Of a DNA stretch of 64,000 nt, positions 46,716 through 58,410 are shown one piece after another. Numbering within the stretch: position 1 is the stretch's first letter; each line of letters starts with the position of its first letter. The stretch comes from Chrysopilus asiliformis (taxonomy: Eukaryota > Arthropoda > Insecta > Diptera > Rhagionidae): contig OZ035961.1 of the NCBI GenBank assembly GCA_964034945.1, positions 94,684,991-94,748,990 of the forward strand, given 5' to 3'. Under the pieces are notes generated by a model, which saw only the letters and a program-made list of their open reading frames with translations, did no database searches and was not told the DNA's origin. Made by a program: the position numbers and the translations under genes.

Positions 46716-48164
46716 AGTCAGTAATTTTTTTAAACTCCCTTCCGTTTTTTGTTGGAAATTTACTAAAATTCGTATTTTTTACGAAACAAAATCATGTTAT
46801 ATACAAGTATTTTTGTAAAATTCCAAAAATTTTTTGAAAAAACAGGTTAAAAAAATTGTATTTTTAGAATAACACGCGGTATGACTGCAAATTAAACTTT
46901 CAGTATAATTCTTCTAATGAACATAATTGTCTCACAGTGCCAAATACTAAATGTTTGTTTTTCATTTTTGGAACGTGATACCAATATTAGGAGTTCTATT
47001 TGGTTCTTTAGCGTGTCCTTTTGTTATCAAGCAAATTCGTTCGGTGTTGACTATTTTTGTCACATGATGCCATCGCAAATTTGCACAACAATAAACCAAA
47101 AATGTTTACCCGGACATGTCTAAGGGTGGGCAACACATATCAATTCCACGAGTTTTTTTTTGCCGTTCTGAACGTCGTTTACTCGCACCATTTCAACACC
47201 AAAAGTTTAACACGTAAGGGCCGGCCGTATACCGGCAAATCCACACATCCCTCATATCAGTTGGGGTAACTTTCGCACCACTTTCACCCTTATTTATAAA
47301 TAGCCGCATTCGTCCGCTTCGTGTGGACGACCATAACGCTAGCATATGTCCTGATGTGGTGGTGAATGGTGGGAATTGTGTAAGAAAGTTTGAAATACTT
47401 TTGACGTGAATGAGGGATAAGTATGTAAATATCATCGCCTCGTCTTGAACCATCTTTAGTATTCCCTCGCAGAAAGTGACTCTTACTGTTTCGATACAAT
47501 TATGGATACAAGGATATCCCATTCATGCCATATAATTTCACACCAGCCAAACACAAAACCAAATATTATACACACACATATATAGTCGGTTAAGATAGTG
47601 TTTTTTTTGGTGCGTATTAGTGTGACTTCCGATACCATACATGCATGCTCGTAGATAAAGAAAAACCGTGAGACATCTTAAGATTAGCACTTTAGGAACA
47701 TATGCATGTATATAAATAGATATTAATGTCCTTTACAAATGAATTTCCGATTCTTTTATAGTTATGTGTTAGTAAAATAAGCGAGCCGATAGGTTGAATG
47801 GATACAAAAATAATGTGGAATGATGTAACTTGATAAGACATTTCAAAATAATTGCAAGTGCGTGTTTTGTGCTTTATTGAGACAACACAATCAAGATAAT
47901 AGATACTAAAGGAAAAACGTTTGAACAGACAGTAATAAATTAATGTCAATTAAATTGAGTTGTATTGAATTCGTGTTAAAATAAGATTGTGAATATTTCT
48001 TTTCATATTAAAAGTTTTGAGTTATTTTTGGATTTGACTCGGAAATAGGGATAAAAATTAGGACTGATTTTTTGTTCGAGATTGTGGGGAACTCCTAATT
48101 TTATTTTTTTTACTAAAAAATTGTTTAAATTTGGGGCGCAAAACTCCCATTTAAAACGTTTTCC
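46716..48164. other. Gap without a recognised gene
   Basis: A lone TTAACACGTAAGG at 47207 followed by GGCCGGCCGTATACCGGC has no partner. A 109-codon minus-strand frame (47193-47522) is not recognised. Confidence 0.4.
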
Positions 48165-48300
48165 GTTTCAGGCAAAATTATAGGGATGTCCGTGCATCTA
48201 TCTGTCGGTCTGTCCGTTGTATGTATCTTAAATAACTCGAGAACGTATTGACCTAGCGACTTGAAATTGAAGGGCTTGCAGCAAGAACGGGGTAACTCCA
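48165..48300 (+). repeat. Mini-me-like fragment: uninterrupted target for the 23497 MITE
   Basis: CCGTTTCAGGCAAAATTATA, GTCCGTGCATCTATCTGTCG, ATGTATCTTAAATAACTCGA and GACCTAGCGACTTGAAAT occur in order. Confidence 0.8.
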
Positions 48301-49044
48301 TTTTCGGAAAAAGGGGGTGACATTGTGAAATCAGTTATTATAAGTAAAAAATGCATGCCTCCGTAAGAAAAAAAAAACGGAAATTGGGTTCAATTGATTT
48401 CTATTATTGTTGTATTTCAAAAATATGGTCTCCGTCCCTATAGCCTGAAATCATTCAAAATAAAATCCCAGAATCCCAAAGGTCGAGAAATTCAAATTCT
48501 TGCTGTGGTTGGGAGGCTTCGAAAAACATATCGCTCACATACTAAAATATATTGAGTTCTCTATCACATCATTTCCATACCATTTTTGGTTTCCTATGTG
48601 TGTACTGTACGAGTATTTTGTTGAATAAACCGACTTCAATAATTCATTAAAAATATTGTTGTATTCGTAGGGATTCATTTAATTTAAAATTTATTTTGAT
48701 AAATTAAAAAAGTCCTTTTGTTTTTCTCCGAAATTTTCAAACTGGTTTTTAGAAGAGATTTTTTGTATGTCATCATCATTTAAATGATATTTGAATTAAA
48801 AACCTAGCAAAAAGTGATTATAGTCAGAAAAATTAATAATACCGAGACCTTTTTTAATATCTGGACTTTTTTTTTATTGTTCAACCATATTGTTTATAGA
48901 TAACAAACAAGTAGATAACAAACATAAACGAATGACGAAAAAGCATAAGTTTTCTTAAAATAATTTTCCTGTTGACTAAAACCTACGACTTCTGTTATCT
49001 GCAATTTTTATACTCTATTTATGAGAATTATCACTTAGAAAAAT

Positions 49045-49330
49045 AATAAAGCAGATCCAAGTCAACTTTTTGACAAGTCAACTCTGACCTGTAGCAGGCA
49101 AACGGAGTTATCCATTACATGACATTACATTCTCGAAATACCTATCTCAGGTCAACCCGTGCAGCTCCTTTCGCCCTACTTTACTTGCTGCAGGTTTAAT
49201 TTTTTTAATTTCTCGCCACAAGTTGACAAATTTTCGTTTTTCTTAATGCAGGTGAACGCGTGTCTAGCATGGGCTAAACTTTCCCACAGAATGCCAATTA
49301 CGCAATACTCAAGTCGACAACTTTTACTCA
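49045..49330 (-). mobile_element. Diverged copy of the 49586-49857 MITE, opposite orientation
   Basis: CAAGTCAACTTTTTGACAAG, CAACTCTGACCTGTA, GGTCAACCCGTGCAGCTCC, TGCAGGTGAACGCG and CAATTACGC occur in the order found on the other strand of 49586-49857. Its terminal CACTCAG ends are not preserved. Confidence 0.75.
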
Positions 49331-49373
49331 ATTTTTCTCATAAAAATGAAATCATACTAATCATATCATACTA

Positions 49374-50202
49374 ATCATACTAATACATAAAAATGAGTTG
49401 GTGTTTGTCAGTCAGTCTGTCTGTCTGTCTGTCTGTTCCTCTTTCACGCAAAAACGGCTGAACCGATTGACTTGAAATTTGGCATGAGTGTCTGTGATAG
49501 TTCTGGTTCCAACATAGGCATACGGAAAAGTAGCGGGAGGGGGGGGGGGGGGTAAGGGGAGGGGGTAAAGTGATTTCGAAACTTACACTCAGAAAAATGG
49601 AGGCTAACTCGACGACCTACATACGGCGTAATTGGCCTCGGGCAGGCGCGCGTTCGCCTGCATGTGGGCATGTAAAACTGAGTTGACCTGTGGTCGGAGA
49701 AATCCTGAAATTAAGCCACCAGCAGGTGAATTAGGGCATTGGGAGCTGCACGAGTTGACCTTAGATAGGTTAACTCTGACCGCTAGCTGGCTTACAGACA
49801 CCTCTGTAAGGTCAGAGTTAACCTGACAAAAAGTTGACCTGGACATTTTTCTGAGTGTAGTTTTTGCGCTATGTGACTCTTTCGCGGGGAAACTACTGAA
49901 CCAATTGGCCTGAAATTTGGCATAGATGTTCATCGGAGGTCCAGCCCCAACATAGACCCATTAAAAAGTAGCCTGAGAGGTGGGTGGAGTAAGGAGAGGG
50001 GAGAGTAAGGGGAGTGGTGAGTAAGGGGAGGGGGGAGTAAGGGGAAGGGTAAAGTCATCTCGAAACTTAGTTTTCCTTCTATGTTACCCTTTCGCGGGGA
50101 AACTACCTAGCCGATTGGCCTGAAGTTTAGTTCCAACGTAATCCATAAAAAAAATAAAAATTTGAAAAAACTTAACCGGGCAACGGCGGGTATGCAAGTT
50201 AG
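49374..50202 (-). repeat. Dispersed repeat with CTAG-type end, copy 2, interrupted by a MITE
   Basis: Inverted relative to 7656-8137: starts TACATAAAAATGAGTTGG, has GTCT units, CACGCAAAAACGGCTGAACC, a G14 run (49539-49552), three CGCGGGGAAACTAC blocks and ends CGGGCAACGGCGGGTATGCA then AGTTAGT. The MITE 49586-49857 sits within TTTCGAAACT/TAGTTTTTGCGC, a phrase unbroken at 7938-7965. Confidence 0.85.
49586..49857. mobile_element. TA-flanked MITE with CACTCAGAAAAATG ends, 272 bp
   Basis: The 14-bp ends are perfectly inverted; TA at 49584-49585 and 49858-49859. The empty site is visible in the paralogous repeat (CGAAACTTAGTTTTTGCG, inverted, 7940-7960), with one TA. The TA duplication suggests the Tc1/mariner superfamily. 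Confidence 0.92.
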
Positions 50203-52009
50203 TATTTCTATAAAACTGTGATCTGTTCTCATATAGACTATTTCGCGATTGCCGCATTCGTATGTTTTGAAGATAATGTTGTCGAGTTTTAAATATCTCC
50301 TACTAACAACTTCTTTACAGTCTTTTTATGCTCTCGGAGCTCCTTGTACTCGGTTGATAGTGTTAAAACCCAAAATAATAAAATATACTTGAAAAAACAA
50401 TAAACCTGCCATAACATTTTCTTTGAAAACTTTTTATTTTAAATTCGTTGATATCTTTTAGTAAGTTTTCTTTTGCATTTGCAAATGTGTGAAGATTTGT
50501 AGCTACCTAAGCTAACGACAAAATATGAATAAATTCGTGTTTTAAAAAAAAAAAAAAACTTTTGCATACTAACAACGATAACTTATTTCCATAGTTTGTG
50601 GTAAAAGTTTTCTTTTGTAAATCTCCAGACAACGTATTTAACAGAAAAAAGTGAAATAAGTACCTACAAATGAGAAGAAACGTGATTTTTTGCTTTACTT
50701 GAACACATCTGGAAAACAAGGTTGAAAACTTTTATCTTTGCACAGAACAGAAAAAAAGTTTTTTTCTGAATCAAAAGATTTTTAATCCATTACTATAATT
50801 TTAGAATAACGAAACTACTATGCAAGGAAGTGATTTATAACTCTTAGTAGTATAATATAAGCTGTAATTATGGATTCGCCGAGATATGTACCGTTACTTC
50901 AAGATATACCGCAATTTCTTTTAGATTTTTTTAAAGTGTTTTTTTTTTTTTTTAAATTTTAAAATTTAAAAATTTTCAAATTAGAGATTTTTGTGTTGAA
51001 ATTCTAGAATATTCGAAAAACCAAATTATTGCAAGTTCCATTTCCAATTTTTTTTTGTGAACTGTATTTTTTTAACCCCCAACGGAACGGAGAGGGTATA
51101 TGAGTTTGTGGTGAGAATTTGAGGACGGACGCGGGTGGTTTATAAATAGCAAAAAATGTTTGTATCTGCTTTAAGGAAGATTTCTACCAAAAATTTCATA
51201 GATTTTTCAGGCAAAAAGTTTATTATCAGAAATGATGTTTACGCTATAACCTTTTTTAAGGGACGTATACACTAATATATTAGAGATATTTTTGGTGGCA
51301 GGTACGAGCCATGAAAATGCTAGTATGGTAGGCCCAATTGACCAAATTGGTTGGAAAACCAATTGGATTTCCAATCATCTTGTACCAAGTACCGAAGGTC
51401 CGATTTATGGAATTTTGACTGGAAATCCAAGATTTTTTCCTGTGAAAATGGTCTTTTTTGTACCATAAGGTCCATAATTCCAAATGTTCCCACAAATATT
51501 CTTAAACTTTATAAAGGAAAATTGCGTAGTACATTTGGACACGGTACAAAAATTCCAACATTGGTCAATTGGGGGTTTAACAAGATTTCAATAATTTTAC
51601 ATTAACTAATTTCGTTCAAACTTACCGCCACTTTTTTTTTTTTTTTTGAAAATCGGCCACCATGCGAAAGAATCTGAAAAATAAAAGAATATCTTTATTA
51701 ATTATTTTGACCAGAAACATTTTATTGAATCGACTAAAAACATCATGCTATACAAATAAAGAGGTTTTGAAAAAAAAAAAAAACTTTTACAATGCCATTT
51801 CGCAAATTTTTCTACGGCTTTCCGCTGAGATCATGCACAGCTACTTTTACTGCGCAGCATAACGAAAAAATTCTTACCGCATTATTTTTTTTACAAAAAA
51901 CTGCACTGCTTGCATGCTGCAATGTCTGAAGCCCTCTGCAATGCAGAAAATCTGCTTTTGAAACAGCCGCAGTATTTTCAAATACTGCGCAGCTACGTGT
52001 GAACGCTAA
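50203..52009. other. Gap without a recognised gene
   Basis: AT-rich with many A/T runs. Includes CCCCAACGGAACGGAGAGG (51077), a possible repeat start. No coding exon recognised. Confidence 0.4.
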
Positions 52010-52376
52010 AGCTAGAACCTGAATCGTACGTCGATGCGTCCATCCGGTTGACAGTTCGTGCCGGTGACAGTTGGGTACGGCAACGAATCTGAAGTTAATT
52101 CATTGTTTTGCACTTCTTCTATTAGTTGATCGTCGAAACAATTACTTTCAATTTGTTCCATACTTAAATTGCTAAAATCGTAAACAAACTTTTTTGCAAA
52201 ACGACATTTCCGTGCGTTGCCGCATGTAAAAGTAGAAATTCGACCTACTCTATGCGGTTGCCGCATCGGAAAACGTATTATTAGAGGAGTACTCATAGCA
52301 GCCCGTAGATTTTACTCGAACTGTCAACGTGACGGACGCATGACGGACGCATCGACGTACGATTCAGGTTCTAGCT
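52010..52376 (-). mobile_element. Harbinger-like MITE with perfect 31-bp TIRs and TAA duplication
   Basis: The arm AGCTAGAACCTGAATCGTAC (first 20 of 31) at 52010-52040 is perfectly inverted at 52346-52376. TAA flanks both sides (52007-52009, 52377-52379), a 3-bp duplication as in PIF/Harbinger. GACGGACGCAT is duplicated next to the right arm. Confidence 0.85.
52012..52296 (-). pseudogene. Coding remnant filling the 52010 MITE
   Basis: An ATG at 52296 opens 94 codons that end within the left TIR. It reads MSTPLIIRFPMRQPHRVGRI, then TFTCGNARKCRFAKKFVYDF, MEQIESNCFDDQLIEEVQNN and a Pro/Thr-rich end. The frame lies wholly inside the transposon, so it is either a piece of the parent transposase or accessory protein, or chance. 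The family is not recognised. Confidence 0.35.
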
Positions 52377-52379
52377 TAA

Positions 52380-53921
52380 TGTGTTGGTAGCACTAGGGTC
52401 ACTTGTTTTTTGGCATTTGTTTTTTTTTGCATTGATAAAAAAAATGCATGAAAGAAATAGGAAAGGTTTTAATACACATACAAAGGCAATACTCAGAATG
52501 AAGATTTTTTTTTTTTTGCAAAGCGTCCTCTTTTTTACCCATGCATATCTGTTCACCCTAGTCAAGACGGATAATGATATCTGCTTTTTTTCGATTTGTT
52601 CACATCCACATATAAGAAAATTATACTGTAAAGTTCATATTATTCTTCCGGTTGATCAGAACTCTAAAAACCAAACAAATGTTTACTAAAATATCATAAA
52701 ATGTTTTCAATGTTTTCGACCCTCCCAATCTGAATTGTAGACACGATAGAAAAGTAGGATCTGCTCTCTTTTCAGAATCATGTAACATTCAAATATATTT
52801 AAACAGGAAAACCAAAATTTCCAATGGTGGTCCAGCAAAAAGCTCTGAATAAGTTTTTCAAGTAAATATATAGATATATGTTTCATTTATATATACATAT
52901 TTGTTTGGTAAATGGGAAACTTTCTCGTTATTACACTTTTAAGCAGAACAGTTGCTGCAAAACTTCCTCATAATAATAAAAAGTATTTTGTATATAAGAA
53001 GCTTAGCAAATGTTTTCTCATTTTAAGTTATTCTTTGTTCCATTGGATCGAGGTAAACATTTATTTTAAAAATAAATCCACAGTAATACTTTCTCTTATA
53101 CGAAGTTTACAATTCCACTCCCCCAAACTGCCACAGGATCCATGAATGGAAATAATAGAAAAAAATACAGTATTTTGGTCTATTATGTTGCATGATGAGA
53201 TTATTTAATATGTACACTAGGGCTTATGCGTGTTTGGAAAGAAGACAGAAAATACCAGTATTTTATTAAATACCTTGCATTGATTTAAAAGTTTAATGCG
53301 GAATTTAAAGAAGAATTAGAACTTAAAATCTGTCTGTCCATCTACTATTGTTGCATGTGGGGAAAGAGCGCCGCCACGGGAAGAATTGCCGGGAATACTC
53401 ATCCGTATAAAGGACTCAGAAACTAATAGTAAACTAAAGTTACCAAAAATGGTTACATACCTGTTATTTGGTGGTCACACAACGTTGGTTGGAAAATATA
53501 TAGGGGTTGCAAATTGGTTGTTGCGACGTAACAGTAATTTCATTTACGCCCACTTTTTTTGTGACAATCGTGACAAAGTAATGGTTTTTAACATTACTTT
53601 TCCGCAGAAACTCCTGTAACGAACTATCACAAAGAGTAGTGCAGGGGGGAGGGGGGCAGATCAAGTATGATGTAAACTTTTATTGCAAGCCATAAAATCA
53701 TTTTTCCAATAGAGTTCAAAAGTAATAGGTCGAGTAAAAAATATGAATCAGAAGTTATTCAGAGGTTAAACCCAAACTTGTATCACAAGTGTACGCCAGA
53801 AAACGCTTTAAGTATAAAATCCTTGGTCCAAAGTTGACTGTTTATACTTCGATAGCACTGTTTGTAAATGAATTATAAACGAGCACCATAGAAACGACGA
53901 AAAACAATAACAAATTTCCAA
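52380..53921. other. Gap without a recognised gene
   Basis: Unique AT-rich sequence, nothing recognised. Confidence 0.4.
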
Positions 53922-54204
53922 CTGGAGACAAAGTAACCGACTTGCAACGTTTTTTACGCGACCGGTCACAAGGTAACCAATTTGGTATCAGTTTTTTTGC
54001 GACCGGTTATACAGTAACCAATTTTTATAAGTAACTTTGCGTAATCGGTCACAAAATAACCAATTTATAACGGTTTTCTGCGACCGATCACAAAGTAACC
54101 GATTTTCAACGGCTTTTCGCGACCGGTCACAAAGTCACAAAATCGCAACTGGATTTTTTTGCGACTGGTTATAAGGTAACATTTTGCAACGGCTACTTTC
54201 CGAC
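53922..54204. repeat. Minisatellite, unit about 40 bp, roughly 6.7 copies
   Basis: Diverged units of the form GCGACCGGTCACAAAGTAAC then CAATTTNNAACGGTTTTTT. GCGACCGGT/GCGACTGGT starts at about 53967, 54000, 54040 (as GCGTAATCGGT), 54079, 54119 and 54160. Units differ by 10-25%, so the array is old. Confidence 0.88.
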
Positions 54205-54315
54205 AAGGGCCATTTTATAACCTGAGTCGCAAATGGTTACCTTTTTATTAATTTTACTTGACTAAAAGTACGAATTCCAGTAAAAGTTTCCGTGGTAATA
54301 TTTTTATTTGACAAT

Positions 54316-54807
54316 CAGGGTATTCACAATCCTCTTTTAATTTTCGGTATTCGGTATTTTCGGTAATATTAAAAGACTGAAAATATTCTGCTGTGAACAT
54401 CCCACAGCACAGATTTGAGAACAGCGCTTTTATTGGATACGTGACCAAATCATGAACTGCGAATTTGATTGTAAAATATCTCACATACCTTTAAATCCAT
54501 GTTTGATGTATTCTTTTGAATTTCTATTGTGGCAACGGCTATCAAAATTGAAAAAAATTGCATTCCGATGAGATAACCAGCGAGAAAATTTGACAACTAA
54601 AAACATTACTAGCGCCACCCGCGGTTGATTCTTGAAACCGAATACCCGGGCCGAAAAACACGACTCAAGGCGTGTATACGATTACCGAATCCGGTAATTC
54701 ATTTTTACATGAACCAAGTTACCGTCTCGGTAAAAATCTGTTAAATTTGACTGAATTACCGAGCGGTAAATTTACCCGCAATTTAAAAGACGACTGTGAA
54801 TACCCTG
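54316..54807. mobile_element. TIR element, 492 bp, possibly hAT-like
   Basis: CAGGGTATTCACAATCCTCT and the inverse of CAGGGTATTCACAGTCGTCT (25-bp arms, two mismatches). CAGGG starts are common in hAT MITEs, but no 8-bp duplication is visible. GGTAATTC/GGTATTCGG motifs recur inside. Confidence 0.78.
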
Positions 54808-56189
54808 AATATTTTAATGCTACGAGTCAACACATACACTACATATCCCTTTTACTCTTTCGCCCTTTTTTCATATAGAATGCCAATCAAATCCTTTTCC
54901 GGGTGGTGCCCTTTCACTTCAATAGAATGAAAATCAGCCAAAGCAATCGCTCCCTTAGCATACGAGTACATACGAGTATGTGTACCCAAATATCTATGAA
55001 CTTACATATGAATGTGATTTGGAATATTTTATCTTTTAGACACAATCTCTATGTTACAAACAACATATATATACATAAAAGCGTTCTAGAACCTAAGCGT
55101 AAACTTTAGTATAAATTCACGATAATGTTTCATAGATGTTTGTGTGTTAGTGTGCGTCACTTCTTGTACAATTAAACATTTGTGGCAAAAGTTTTGTGAG
55201 ACTTTTAGCCCTTGCCGGCACACAAAAGGTCTGGCAAAAATATGTAATAGCGTTGAATGTGGCCCTTAGACCAATCTTCCAGCCTTTATTATGGTATACG
55301 ATTTTCCTGGCTTTACTGGCAATGTGCCAGACTTTTATTGGGACAAATTGCTCTGATGATTACTAAATTGCCCCCTTAAAATGCTACAGGGGATTACATC
55401 ACACTGAAAGTTAGCACAGATTTGTAAAGTTTTAAGTTTTGTCACATGGGAATTTTGTGAGCCTTGCGGTAACTGTTTGGTTTTCATCTGGAAAATAAAT
55501 AGCAGTGGTAAACGTTGAATGTTATTTTCCTTAAGGCAGTTTAAGTCAATTCAAGATCACACAGTTTTATTCATTAACGGGTATACCCATTTAGTTTTAT
55601 TTAAATGAGGGGACAAAAATAAAAACACGGCAAATAAGAACAGTTTTAAATAAAGGGAAATTAAGATGAAAAAACGGATTTGTCTATGTATTGAACCCTT
55701 TTTCAAAAAAAAAAAAGCTCAACCCACTGAGATTTTTTTTTAAAAAAGCCCAACCCACTGGGTTTTTTTTTTTTGTTTTATTGTAGTTTTTATTGGATTG
55801 AGTTTTTTTAATGGTGTTTTAGGGAAATTTTTGGGGTGGGTTTTTTCGGCTGGGAAAAATAATAACCTGGTTCTAATAAAAGGTAAAAATGTAGAAAATT
55901 TTATTATTTCCAGATTTTGTCTTACAAAAATGCGTAGTTTGAATCGGGGTTTTCTAAAAATCTCCCATTTTGGGTACTTCCGATTAACGGATTTCCACCA
56001 CGCCTGTAAACTTTCATGGCTCTAGCTTTATTAGTTTTTAAGGAGTCTTGTTCACAGACTAACAGACTCACAATCTAATAGACTCACAAACTAACAGACG
56101 TACAGACGGACAGACATTTTTGTAATAATGCTCCAATCGATTCAAGATGCTCGGGAAATTTTTTTTAGGGAAAATACATCACACATCTA
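54808..56189. other. Gap; one short duplicated palindrome, otherwise nothing recognised
   Basis: 55699-55765 holds two head-to-tail copies of AAAAAAGCYCAACCCACTG then RGRTTTTTTT, each able to fold. 55790-56110 resembles the dispersed repeats (CTCCCATTTTGGGTACTTCC, ACAGACGTACAGACGG) but is not closely matched here. Confidence 0.5.
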
Positions 56190-56272
56190 GGGTTATCAAA
56201 TCCACACAAAAAATCGTTAACACGTGGGAGGGGTCCGAAAAATTTAAAATTAGCATCACGTATTTTATGGAC
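56190..56272 (-). repeat. GTCCATAAAATACGT-ended repeat, second copy
   Basis: GTGGGAGGGGTCC, AAAATTAGCATCACG and TATTTTATGGACAGCC, parallel to 46610-46715. Confidence 0.65.
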
Positions 56273-57183
56273 AGCCACCCAAACTGCATTACTAATGCTG
56301 GAACGATTTGATTAAATCTGAGTTAAAAAATTTCTCTCAACTTGAATCGAAATTTTATCGACATTATTCGAAATGTCTTTATTTCAAATTCGAACGGATC
56401 GTTTAAACTTAGTTTAAATTTCTGGGAAACTCCTCCACGGTTCGAATAAATTTGCATGATGCCTTTCTGCTTTCTAAATTTCACAAAACTGTCTCTTGCA
56501 GCAGGAAAAACCAATATTGCTGCAGGTCCTCCTCCTACTTACAATTAATTCCCAGTCTCAAAATTTAATACATGAATGAAAAAATACTGGGCGTCAGTTT
56601 ACAGAAAAACGAAATTATGTTAGATATGCTATCAAAAATCGGTGCTGGAAATATTTCCCAGTATATAGTTTTCAAAGGTGCGAAACTCTGCATGCAGATG
56701 AAGCTTGGCGTAGCTTCTCGCGATTAACCGCGAAATCTAATTAATCCGTTCCGGAACTTAATTAGGTAACTTTACGCCACAGAACAGAGCTGACATATTT
56801 CCACTTTATAGTAGAATCCGTATCTCACATCGAGGACAATAACAACCGTTTTATACAGGGATAATAACGTTGCAGGTTACACAAAGGGACTGGGAAATGT
56901 GATAAAAAGTCATCCCCAGCTGAAAATCGGGTAGACGCTCATCATTCGAACTGAACTGAACTGAATTGAGCCAGGAAGTCCCATGAATCCTGGCTAAAGG
57001 AACAATTTTCCACCATGCATGTGACTTTTCCGACAACGATCGAGGTAGACTATGTCTAATGTTAGTGAATAATTGCGGTGGGGGTCATAAGCCATTTGGG
57101 AAATGGCTTTTGCTGAAGTAAAGTTAACAACCGAGCGTCGTCGTACGGAAGCCCTACGTTTATTGTACATGCATATAAGAGAA

Positions 57184-57500
57184 TTATATCTCCGCAATAT
57201 AAAAGTGAAACGCCTTCATGTTGTCGCTTATCACTTTTTTTTTGGGATCTCCTGTATTGGGAGAATTTTTGTCGGTACGAATTTCAAACCAAGACGAAAC
57301 TTTTACTGCAAAGGTATATTTATATATATTTCTACAGATCTCTGGTCTCGTGTACGTCCGGCTCATGTTAAACATATCCTTGCACTCCTTGACGGTGGTG
57401 CGGTCGGATCCTCCTTCTGCCAAACGTAGAAAAACGTTTTCCTCTTTTATTGAGGTTCCGTATATGAACTGGTTGGCTGTTTGCGGAAGTTTTTCAGATG
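57184..57500 (-). CDS. Unassigned coding-looking block (weak)
   Basis: On the minus strand, from just after a stop near 57510, the frame is open to TAA at 57184. It includes NQFIYGTSIKEENVFLRLAE, GGSDRTTVKECKDMFNMSRT and WFEIRTDKNSPNTGDPKKK. The composition is balanced and less AT-driven than other frames. There is no upstream Met; candidate acceptors exist (CCCCAG, AAACAG) but none is compelling. The + strand is also open across the block in two frames, which weakens the case. It could be an exon of an unrecognised gene, a transposon remnant or chance. Confidence 0.22.
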
Positions 57501-58281
57501 TCTTTCCGTTTCACAGGCAAAGTTCATGTCTGGGGTTGATTTTAGGGGTACGGTTTGGTTTAGTTTGGTTTGGTTTTGCTTAGCGGCGTTAAATGGGCTA
57601 AGAAGGTATAAAATTCGTGTATGTCCGTAGATTTAATGGCCCCAGAGGTAAAAATTTATAAGGGAAAAAGGTTGGTTAACGCGTCCGTTTACGCGCCCTA
57701 AATGCACAATTTATAAAATGAATAGACTTCTTTATGTGTGCTTTTTTTGCACTTTATATGGTTATGATACCTTAACCATACACATTTGATGTTGGTTTTT
57801 TTTTAAGATTCCGAGGGCAATTCTCCGAAGGAAAACCGTAATTTTCGATAGTCATGTGCCACTGACTAGGAAATAGTGGAGGACTTTCGGCCTTTATAGA
57901 GATTTAATGTAATCCAATCCATTTTCATTGAAAGGGAACATTTACCTTACTTTTTCATTGAACTTTCAAGTGTGGAAAGATACTTTTCTTACCGCAATCG
58001 ATGATTATAAATGGATAGATTGTTGTGAAATTTCATCAATTGAATTTAAATTAACGTATCTTTCCTGGTTAAAATAGATTTCCTAACACACGAGGATGAT
58101 TTTGATCGTACTTTTATTGGAATGTATATTTTTATTACACAATATTTAATCTTTTTAATTCATCTTATTTACTGGTGGGTGGTATTTTTTCCATGTCTTT
58201 ATAATGTAAACTAAATCTATGCAAAAAAAAACAATAAAATTTCATTATTCACCATTTTTTTCTTAGTTTTAATAATATTAG

Positions 58282-58410
58282 GGCTGTCCATAAAATACGT
58301 TACGCAAATTTTCAGCCTTTCGAACCTTCCCCTCGCCCATCTCTTCTCTCTTTCGAACCTTCCCCTCGCCCATCTCTTCTCTCTTTCGAACCTTCCCCTC
58401 GCCCACACTT
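58282..58410 (+). repeat. GTCCATAAAATACGT end followed by a 33-bp tandem repeat
   Basis: GGGCTGTCCATAAAATACGT begins at 58281. TTTCGAACCTTCCCCTCGCC then starts at 58318, 58351 and 58384, a period of 33. On the minus strand 33 bases gives an 11-residue repeat (WARGRFEREKR), which is not a protein. Confidence 0.88.

Noticed and set aside
47207..47240. TTAACACGTAAGG as the end of another TTAA MITE
   Set aside because: No inverted partner with TTAA within 1 kb on either side.
47193..47522. 109-codon minus-strand frame
   Set aside because: No family, and a second overlapping frame is equally open.
56217..56235. TTAACACGTGGGAGG as a TTAA MITE end
   Set aside because: The sequence belongs to the GTCCATAAAATACGT family, parallel to 46640-46715; no partner.
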